From positions 5,736 to 13,893 of the forward strand of contig DIGC01000086.1 of NCBI GenBank assembly GCA_002419445.1: a stretch of DNA of 8,158 bases. Reading direction: 5' to 3'. The notes below the pieces were generated by a model that had not been told where the DNA came from, did not search any database, and worked only from the letters and a program-made list of their open reading frames with translations. Every line of letters begins with the position of its first letter. Positions within the stretch are counted from its first letter, which is position 1. The position numbers and the translations under genes were made by a program. Source of the stretch: Caryophanales bacterium UBA5732 (lineage in GTDB: Bacteria > Bacillota_I > Bacilli_A > Izemoplasmatales > Hujiaoplasmataceae). Below are positions 1 through 4,158 of this stretch, piece by piece.

Positions 1-491
1 TAAATTGGCCAGCCTAAGGTTCTAATAACCAAAGTCATAATCAATAATCCTAACCAGTAAAAATTAACATTCAATAATCCAAATAGATTACCGGCATAAT
101 AAGTGAAGTAACCTAATTGCAACATCAACCATTCCCAAACACCCTCTTTTTCACCAAGCGGAGTTTTGTATGTTGATTCATATAAAGCGACAGAAGTTTT
201 TTCACTTACTTTTTGATCGACAAAAGTAATAGTTGCCGAGGCAGCATCTTCATTATCCCAAACAACTACACCATTTCCATCAGCGTAGGTTGAACTAACA
301 AATCCACCACCAAGCAATAAAATAACATCTTCATAAGTTGAAGCTGGATTATCTTCTGTAGCTTCAGCTACCGTTACTATTGCATCATAATTTTGAAAAG
401 TTAACCCTTGTTCATTCGTTCCACAAGACACTACTCCAAAAACAAGTAGCACCATTACAATTAATGTAATAATTTTACTTTTAGTTTTCAT
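1..491 (-). CDS. yidC: YidC/Oxa1-family membrane protein insertase, lipoprotein form (5' part; runs off the left edge)
   Basis: This is the first 163 codons of a membrane insertase that places proteins into the cytoplasmic membrane with or without SecYEG. It is read on the minus strand from the ATG at 491 and continues beyond base 1. The N-terminus is a lipoprotein signal: MKTKSK, a hydrophobic core at residues 7-20, and a lipobox ending VVSC with Cys23 as the predicted lipidation site. Residues 24 to about 115 form an acidic, polar extracytoplasmic stretch. A hydrophobic segment at about 119-142 follows, then the start of a membrane helix containing FYWLGLLIMTLVIRTLGWPI, which matches the YidC signature in the first core helix. 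The ATG overlaps the rnpA stop (ATGA, 4 nt), the usual rnpA-yidC arrangement, with a GAGAGGG ribosome site inside rnpA. The extracytoplasmic stretch is longer than I expect for a Gram-positive YidC. The family call is firm; the catalytic core lies outside the window. Confidence 0.88.
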   Translation of the reverse strand, partial: MKTKSKIITLIVMVLLVFGVVSCGTNEQGLTFQNYDAIVTVAEATEDNPASTYEDVILLLGGGFVSSTYADGNGVVVWDNEDAASATITFVDQKVSEKTSVALYESTYKTPLGEKEGVWEWLMLQLGYFTYYAGNLFGLLNVNFYWLGLLIMTLVIRTLGWPI

Positions 492-832
492 TTGACCCTC
501 TCTTTTAATAGTTTTGCTTTTTTAAATAAATCTTCAATACTGTCTTTAACTTCTGAAAAACTCAAATCTTTAGATTTTAGCTTCGCGATAATAAAAAACT
601 CACTAGCGGGATTAAAGTCATTCACTTTAATTATCTCTCTAATTCTTCTTTTCATTAGATTTCTTTCGTGCGCCTTACCATATTTTTTAGAAGCACTTAT
701 TGCATACCTAAAGTTTTCATTTTCAGGTTTTGATTCATGGTACAAAATAAAATAACTATTTCCAACAGTTTTCTTCTTACTCATCAACTGTTGGATTTCA
801 TTACTTTTTTTGATACGATATTTCTTTTTCAA
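488..832 (-). CDS. rnpA: Ribonuclease P protein component, TTG start
   Basis: This is the protein subunit of RNase P, which helps the RnpB RNA remove 5' leaders from precursor tRNAs. The 114 residues are within the normal family length and very basic. The diagnostic block lies at residues 46-66: SASKKYGKAHERN followed by LMKRRIREI, matching the family pattern SKK-GKA-x-RN-xxKR-xIRE. The start codon is TTG at 832. It is preceded on the minus strand by a perfect AGGAGG (838-843) with a 5-nt spacer, and the product begins KKKYRIKKSNEI as RnpA proteins do, so TTG is the supported start. The gene lies 97 nt downstream of rpmH and its stop overlaps the yidC start by 4 nt, so rnpA and yidC are probably translationally coupled. 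The weak start codon and the hairpin upstream would both lower RnpA output relative to L34. Confidence 0.96.
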   Translation of the reverse strand: MKKKYRIKKSNEIQQLMSKKKTVGNSYFILYHESKPENENFRYAISASKKYGKAHERNLMKRRIREIIKVNDFNPASEFFIIAKLKSKDLSFSEVKDSIEDLFKKAKLLKERVK

Positions 833-843
833 AATTTCCTCCT
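833..843 (-). promoter_or_regulatory. rnpA ribosome binding site that fixes the TTG start
   Basis: A perfect AGGAGG (838-843, minus strand) stands 5 nt before TTG at 832. No ATG lies at a suitable distance, so this site decides the rnpA start. Confidence 0.8.
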
Positions 844-844
844 G

Positions 845-889
845 AAAAAATCAAAAAATCACCATTTTTATATATTGTTCAGGTGATTT
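845..889 (-). terminator. Candidate intrinsic terminator or attenuator between rpmH and rnpA
   Basis: On the minus strand AAATCACC (882-889) pairs perfectly with GGTGATTT (856-863) across an 18-nt AT-rich loop. It is followed by a T-rich run (TTTTTTGATTTTTT, within 845-858). The stem is only 8 bp and the loop is long, so read-through is likely. It fits a partial terminator that would let L34 be made in excess over RnpA and YidC. The structure is seen in the sequence; its strength and function are inferred. No convincing separate promoter for rnpA was found in the 97-nt gap. Confidence 0.5.
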
Positions 890-929
890 CAGGTATAAAT
901 ATATATATTGGTGTTGTTTTTATTAATTT

Positions 930-1073
930 TTATCGGTCTGATACAGTTAAAGATTTACGTCCTCTAGCTCTTCTTCTAGCTAGTACTTTGCGGCCGTTCG
1001 CAGATTCCATTCTCGCTCTAAATCCATGAGTTCTAGCTCTTTTAACCTTACTTGGTTGATATGTATAAAGCAT
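930..1073 (-). CDS. rpmH: Large ribosomal subunit protein bL34
   Basis: This 47-residue protein of the 50S ribosomal subunit is read on the minus strand from ATG at 1073 to TAA at 930-932. The sequence is essentially the family consensus: YQPSKVKRARTHGFRARM, then NGRKVLARRRARGRKSLTV and a short SDR tail. The start is supported by AGGAGGT (1081-1087) with a 7-nt spacer. The first residues are MLYTYQPSK where many bacteria have MKRTYQPSK, a small N-terminal variation. A consensus promoter lies just upstream, and rnpA and yidC follow, the arrangement conserved next to oriC in most bacteria. The identification is near certain. Confidence 0.98.
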   Translation of the reverse strand: MLYTYQPSKVKRARTHGFRARMESANGRKVLARRRARGRKSLTVSDR

Positions 1074-1115
1074 ATTCAACACCTCCTCGTTTATTTTCAA
1101 AAACCATGCTATCTA

Positions 1116-1144
1116 ATTATACTTAATTTAGTATATGATGTCAA
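1116..1144 (-). promoter_or_regulatory. Consensus sigma-A-type promoter for rpmH-rnpA-yidC
   Basis: On the minus strand TTGACA (1139-1144) is followed after exactly 17 nt by TATAAT (1116-1121), a perfect match to both hexamers at the optimal spacing. Transcription would start near 1109, leaving a leader of about 35 nt with the AGGAGGT ribosome site. A near-palindrome, TATACTTAATTTAGTATA (1118-1135, 8 of 9 pairs), lies between the -10 and the -35 and could be an operator, or could be chance in AT-rich DNA. Confidence 0.85.
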
Positions 1145-1174
1145 CATTTTTTATCTTGAAATTTCTTTTATATT

Positions 1175-1192
1175 TTTATCAACGTTGATAAA
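1175..1192. repeat. 18-bp perfect palindrome in oriC
   Basis: TTTATCAACGTTGATAAA reads identically on both strands. Each arm contains TTATCAACG, one base away from the TTATCAACA sites at 2714-2722 (minus) and 2829-2837 (plus), so it may be two overlapping DnaA-box variants head to head. It could instead be the operator of another dimeric DNA-binding protein. The palindrome is directly visible; which protein binds it is unknown. Confidence 0.7.
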
Positions 1193-1251
1193 CAAGTTTT
1201 CCCCCGGTGAATTGTCTAAAACCCCTCTTTTTCTCTAAATAACGCTATTAG

Positions 1252-1301
1252 TTTTCCACATTAGGGATGTTTTCCAGTACTTTTTAAAAAAGTTTTCCAC
1301 A
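1252..1301 (+). promoter_or_regulatory. Cluster of DnaA-box-like 9-mers upstream of dnaA
   Basis: Two identical TTTTCCACA sites occur at 1252-1260 and 1293-1301, with a weaker TTTTCCAGT between them at 1270-1278. All lie on the plus strand, with starts 18 and 23 nt apart. They differ from the general TTATCCACA consensus only at position 3 (A to T). Their place just before the dnaA promoter fits both origin binding and dnaA autoregulation. Function is inferred from sequence and position. Confidence 0.65.
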
Positions 1302-1308
1302 TTTTTTG

Positions 1309-1337
1309 TTGAAAAGTATTTTGCTCAACCATATTCT
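1309..1337 (+). promoter_or_regulatory. Probable dnaA promoter
   Basis: TTGAAA (1309-1314) and TATTCT (1332-1337) are separated by 17 nt, giving 5/6 and 4/6 matches to the sigma-A hexamers. The predicted start near 1343-1345 leaves a leader of about 33 nt. An overlapping alternative is TTGCTC (1321-1326) with TATATT (1345-1350), 18-nt spacer. The first DnaA-like boxes end only 8 nt before the -35. Confidence 0.5.
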
Positions 1338-1363
1338 TTTATGTTATATTTGTATGTAAGAAA

Positions 1364-1379
1364 AGAGGTGAGTTATGTG
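1364..1379 (+). promoter_or_regulatory. dnaA ribosome binding site and GTG start
   Basis: AGAGGTG (1364-1370) stands 6 nt before GTG at 1377. The upstream in-frame ATG at 1341 has no ribosome site and lies about where transcription should begin, so GTG is preferred. Confidence 0.75.
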
Positions 1380-2750
1380 TATGATTTTGAAGAAATCTGG
1401 AAAAAGATAAAATCCAACCTGCAAATTGATTTTGAAAATGATATATATAACGAACACTTTGCTGGAATTAACAATGTTTTTAAGGTTAGTAACAACTTTG
1501 TTTATTTAATAGCTCCAAACTCATATATAAAGAATAAGATTGAAAATTTTTATATTAACCGTTTGAATTATCTATTAAATAATTATGTAGAAGAAAAATT
1601 CCTATTTAAAATAATTACAACCGAGCAAGCCACTATTGAAATAAAAAAAGAACAAACTTACGAAATTAATATCCCTGAAGAAAATTTAGAAAACAAATAT
1701 AAAACCGGTTTGAACAATACTTATACTTTTGATAATTTTGTTGTCGGTCCAAGTAATCGTTTAGCTTATACATCAGCTATTAAAGTTGCTGATCAGCCTG
1801 TAACTTTCGCTAATCCGCTATATATTTTTGGCGATGTAGGGTTAGGTAAGACCCATCTAATGGAATGTATTGGTAACTATGCATTAGAAAATAATTTTAA
1901 TCAAAAAGTTTTATATTTAAAAACAGATCAATTCATTGAAGATTATGCTTCGGCAGCTCAAAATAAAACTTTTGATGAATTTACGCAAAAATATGAAAAT
2001 ATTGATATTCTTTTAGTTGATGATATCCAATTTTTATCAGGCAAAACCAAAACCCAACTGGAATTTTTTAAAATATTTGAAAAATTAAAAGACAATAATA
2101 AGCAAATTGTTATAACCTCTGATCGCCCTGCGTCAGAATTGTTTGATATTATGTCTCGTTTGACTTCAAGATTCGAGTGGGGATTATCAGTCGATATTGA
2201 CAAACCTAATTTAGAACATCGAATCTTAATTTTGAAGAAAAAATTATCCGTTGAAACCTCAGACCCGAACCTTATTTCTGAAGAAATATTGGAATATATC
2301 GCTAGCATATTTGATAATAATATTAGAGAATTAGAAGGGGCTTTAAAAAGAGTATTATTCTATTGTACTGCTTTTAATTATAAATTTACAATTGAAAACA
2401 CTAGGGAAGCTTTAAAAAATCTCATTAATTCCAAAAATGCCGGAAGTAAAGAAATTGATCGAACAAATTATAATAATATTTTGGATATAGTCAGTAATTA
2501 TTATAATATTAATACTTCAGATTTACTATCTAAAAAAAGGCAAAAGAAATATGTCTTTGCTAGACAAGTATCTATGTATATACTTAAAGATCTTTATGAT
2601 TTAACTTTTAAACGAATTGGTCAAATATTCAACGGTCGAGATCACTCTACTGTTATATATAGTATAGAACAAATATCTAATTATGTTCAGTCTGATAAAA
2701 CAGTAAAAAATGATGTTGATAAATTATTGATTAAATGTGGAAAAAAATAA
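1377..2750 (+). CDS. dnaA: Chromosomal replication initiator protein DnaA
   Basis: DnaA is the AAA+ ATPase that binds DnaA boxes at oriC, melts the origin and loads the helicase. With the GTG start it has 457 residues, normal for the family. Domain I is about residues 1-85 and domain II is short (about 86-112). Domain III carries Walker A GDVGLGKTH (152-160), Walker B ILLVDDIQF (211-219), the TSRFEWGL sensor/arginine-finger region (263-270) and sensor II NIRELEGAL (315-323). Domain IV has the DNA-binding signature NGRDHSTVIYS (419-429), with Arg396 in the FARQ motif. Small departures from the usual form are GDVGLGKTH for GGVGLGKTH and FNGRDHST for FGGRDHTT. An extended ATG start at 1341 would add 12 residues but lacks a ribosome site. 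dnaN follows after 140 nt with no terminator between them, so the two are probably partly co-transcribed. DnaA-like boxes flank the gene on both sides, as expected for autoregulation. Confidence 0.98.
   Translation: MYDFEEIWKKIKSNLQIDFENDIYNEHFAGINNVFKVSNNFVYLIAPNSYIKNKIENFYINRLNYLLNNYVEEKFLFKIITTEQATIEIKKEQTYEINIPEENLENKYKTGLNNTYTFDNFVVGPSNRLAYTSAIKVADQPVTFANPLYIFGDVGLGKTHLMECIGNYALENNFNQKVLYLKTDQFIEDYASAAQNKTFDEFTQKYENIDILLVDDIQFLSGKTKTQLEFFKIFEKLKDNNKQIVITSDRPASELFDIMSRLTSRFEWGLSVDIDKPNLEHRILILKKKLSVETSDPNLISEEILEYIASIFDNNIRELEGALKRVLFYCTAFNYKFTIENTREALKNLINSKNAGSKEIDRTNYNNILDIVSNYYNINTSDLLSKKRQKKYVFARQVSMYILKDLYDLTFKRIGQIFNGRDHSTVIYSIEQISNYVQSDKTVKNDVDKLLIKCGKK
2714..2744 (-). promoter_or_regulatory. 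Two reverse-strand DnaA-box-like sites at the end of dnaA
   Basis: TGTTGATAA (2714-2722) and TGTGGAAAA (2736-2744) are the reverse complements of TTATCAACA and TTTTCCACA. Both lie inside the last codons of dnaA. The same pair occurs in forward orientation at 2821-2837, so the sites mirror each other around the intergenic region. Coding constraint (DVDKLLI and CGKK) could explain them in part. Confidence 0.5.
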
Positions 2751-2790
2751 GTTTTAAACACTATATCTTATATACTTACTACGCTAAATA

Positions 2791-2799
2791 TGGTATAAT
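2791..2799 (+). promoter_or_regulatory. Extended -10 promoter for dnaN
   Basis: TGGTATAAT is an extended -10 element (TG-N-TATAAT) with a perfect TATAAT at 2794-2799. No good -35 lies at 17 nt (TATACT at 2771-2776 is poor), which extended -10 promoters tolerate. Transcription would start near 2806, placing the DnaA-like sites at 2821-2837 inside the dnaN leader. Confidence 0.6.
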
Positions 2800-2820
2800 A
2801 TTTACATTGAACATGCTTAT

Positions 2821-2880
2821 TTTTCCACTTATCAACAACACTAATAACAATAACTTTAAAAGAAAGAAATAATATATATA
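2821..2880 (+). other. Downstream half of oriC: DnaA-like boxes, candidate DnaA-trio and AT-rich unwinding element
   Basis: TTTTCCACT (2821-2829) overlaps TTATCAACA (2829-2837) by one base. After ACA comes the trinucleotide pattern CTA-ATA-ACA-ATA-ACT-TTA (2841-2858), then purely AT-rich sequence rich in A and TA steps (about 2859-2880) up to the dnaN ribosome site. This order of boxes, triplets and AT-rich DNA resembles the unwinding region between dnaA and dnaN in Bacillus subtilis, where DnaA assembles on single strands over repeated triplets. The triplets here are imperfect, so this is a candidate only. Confidence 0.5.
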
Positions 2881-2890
2881 GGAGGTTCAT

Positions 2891-4015
2891 ATGAATTTTT
2901 CAATTCAAACCGAAATTTTATTAAACAATTTATTAATTTCCCAAAAAGCATTATCAACAAAAACACCGGCTCCATATCTACAAGGTATTAAATTAGAGGT
3001 ATTTGATAATGAATTAGTACTTTTGACTAGCAATTCAGATATTTCTATAAAACTTTCAATTAAAGATGAAAGTTTAAATGTTGAAACAACAGGAGAAATA
3101 TTAATTCCGGGTAGAGTATTTGTTGATTTTATTAGAAAGTTAGATAAGGGAATAGTTGAATTTTCAGTAGTTGATAATAATGTATTAAAAATTCACTCTC
3201 ATAATACAGATTTGTCTTTAAATTTATTAAATGTAGAAGATTATCCAGAATTATCTTTTCATTTAAATGATTTACCAATTAAGTTAGAATCTAAAATAAT
3301 GAGAGCTGTCATAAGACAAACTACTTTTGCAGCTTCTTCAGTTGAAAATAGACCAATTTTAACTGGAGTTAATATTAGAGTTGAAGATGATAAATTAATC
3401 GCTATTGCTACTGACTCTTTTAGATTGAGCCAAAAGAAAATCGACATTCAAAAAAACTACGAAAACATGAATGTTGTTATTCCAAGTAAGAGTCTTGATG
3501 AATTATCAAAAGTTTTGGAATTAGATTTGGACGAAATATTAATTCACTTAAATTCAAAATCAATTGTTTTTGAATATGGTAATATTCTCTTTCAATCAAG
3601 ACTTCTTGAAGGTAATTTTCCTGAAACATCAAGATTGATACCAGTTGAATTTCCGATTATTTTAAAATTTAAGTTAAATGATTTAGCTATAGCTGTTGAA
3701 AGAGCTTCACTATTATCAATCAAAGATAATTATAACAGTATAGTAAAACTTAGTTTAAAACCAAATAACGAAGTAGAAATAACATCGAATTCGCCTGAAA
3801 TCGGTAAAGTCGTTGAAGAAATAGATCCAGTAGAAAAAATAGCGATTACGCCAATAAAAATAGCTTTTAGTTCTAAATATTTCTTAGACGCTTTAAAAAC
3901 ATTCAATTCTTCAGAAGTTTATGTTAAATTTACCGGAGAAATTAGACCTTTTATTATTGAAGGCGCTGATGATCCAGGTTTGGTTCAATTAATTTTACCA
4001 GTAAGAACAGAATAA
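2891..4015 (+). CDS. dnaN: DNA polymerase III beta subunit (sliding clamp)
   Basis: DnaN forms the ring-shaped dimer that encircles DNA and tethers the replicative polymerase and many repair proteins. Its 374 residues match the usual family length and three-domain form. Visible signatures are ENRPILTGV (152-160), ATDSFRLS (173-180), EGNFPETSRLIP (240-251) and the C-terminal LILPVRTE (368-374 plus final Glu), which lines the clamp's peptide-binding pocket. The ATG at 2891 is preceded by AGGAGG (2880-2885) with a 5-nt spacer. It lies 140 nt after dnaA behind its own extended -10 promoter and ends before a strong terminator. Unlike in Bacillus, no yaaA, recF or gyrB follows within the window. 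Codon use and base composition are like those of its neighbours. Confidence 0.98.
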   Translation: MNFSIQTEILLNNLLISQKALSTKTPAPYLQGIKLEVFDNELVLLTSNSDISIKLSIKDESLNVETTGEILIPGRVFVDFIRKLDKGIVEFSVVDNNVLKIHSHNTDLSLNLLNVEDYPELSFHLNDLPIKLESKIMRAVIRQTTFAASSVENRPILTGVNIRVEDDKLIAIATDSFRLSQKKIDIQKNYENMNVVIPSKSLDELSKVLELDLDEILIHLNSKSIVFEYGNILFQSRLLEGNFPETSRLIPVEFPIILKFKLNDLAIAVERASLLSIKDNYNSIVKLSLKPNNEVEITSNSPEIGKVVEEIDPVEKIAITPIKIAFSSKYFLDALKTFNSSEVYVKFTGEIRPFIIEGADDPGLVQLILPVRTE

Positions 4016-4031
4016 CAAAAATTTAATTTAT

Positions 4032-4065
4032 AAGTGATATTTTCTAAAAGAAATATCACTTTTTT
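4032..4065 (+). terminator. Intrinsic terminator after dnaN
   Basis: AAGTGATATTT (4032-4042) pairs perfectly with AAATATCACTT (4051-4061) around an 8-nt loop, followed by a T run to 4065. The 11-bp stem begins 17 nt after the dnaN stop and separates the replication genes from the next operon. Confidence 0.9.
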
Positions 4066-4102
4066 GTTGTCAAAAGAATATATTACATATTTTTTAAATG
4101 TA

Positions 4103-4131
4103 TTGATTTTAAGGGGTATAAATGTTAGAAT
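4103..4131 (+). promoter_or_regulatory. Promoter of the flavoprotein-purA-aminotransferase operon
   Basis: TTGATT (4103-4108) and TAGAAT (4126-4131) are spaced by 17 nt, and TG at 4123-4124 gives an extended -10 (TGT-TAGAAT). The predicted start near 4138 leaves a leader of about 20 nt ending in AAGGGAG and the ATG at 4159. No riboswitch-sized leader is present. Confidence 0.6.
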
Positions 4132-4158
4132 TTTAATGTGCCTGAAAGGGAGTTTTTT

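Larger units (their letters stand above)
1145..1376. other. Upstream half of the replication origin (oriC), rpmH-dnaA intergenic region
   Basis: The gap of about 300 nt between the divergent rpmH and dnaA genes has no credible gene. From left to right it holds an AT-rich tract (about 1144-1180), an 18-bp perfect palindrome (1175-1192), a short C/G-rich patch (CCCCCGG at 1201-1207), a cluster of DnaA-box-like 9-mers (1252-1301), and the dnaA promoter and ribosome site (1309-1376). Position beside dnaA, between oppositely oriented gene blocks, is the classic place for oriC in Firmicutes and Mollicutes. No perfect TTATCCACA box is present, so the origin call rests on context plus variant boxes. 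GC-skew inversion would confirm it. Confidence 0.8.

Noticed and set aside
492..755. 87-residue plus-strand open frame
   Set aside because: It is antisense to rnpA, has no ribosome site, and its hydrophobic look comes from reading a Lys/Glu-rich gene backwards.
488..832. UGA-as-tryptophan genetic code (Mycoplasma type)
   Set aside because: Tryptophans in the conserved proteins are written TGG and rnpA ends normally at TGA overlapping the yidC start, so the standard bacterial code fits.
1197..1205. TTTTCCCCC as a further DnaA box
   Set aside because: The essential ACA end is missing, so the similarity is limited to TTTTCC.
1026..1238. 70-residue plus-strand open frame over rpmH and the origin
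   Set aside because: It begins inside rpmH on the opposite strand, crosses the rpmH promoter and palindrome, and has no ribosome site.
1341..1376. ATG at 1341 as the dnaA start
   Set aside because: It has no ribosome site and lies at about the predicted transcription start; GTG at 1377 has AGAGGTG at ideal spacing and gives the usual DnaA N-terminus.
1958..2308. 116-residue minus-strand open frame within dnaA
   Set aside because: It is fully antisense to the conserved AAA+ domain, with no recognisable protein motif and no ribosome site.
3259..3447. 62-residue minus-strand open frame within dnaN
   Set aside because: It is antisense to a conserved DnaN segment and carries no independent evidence.
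4138..4158. GTG at 4138 as the flavoprotein start
   Set aside because: It coincides with the predicted transcription start and lacks a ribosome site; the ATG at 4159 has AAGGGAG upstream and starts directly before the FAD motif.
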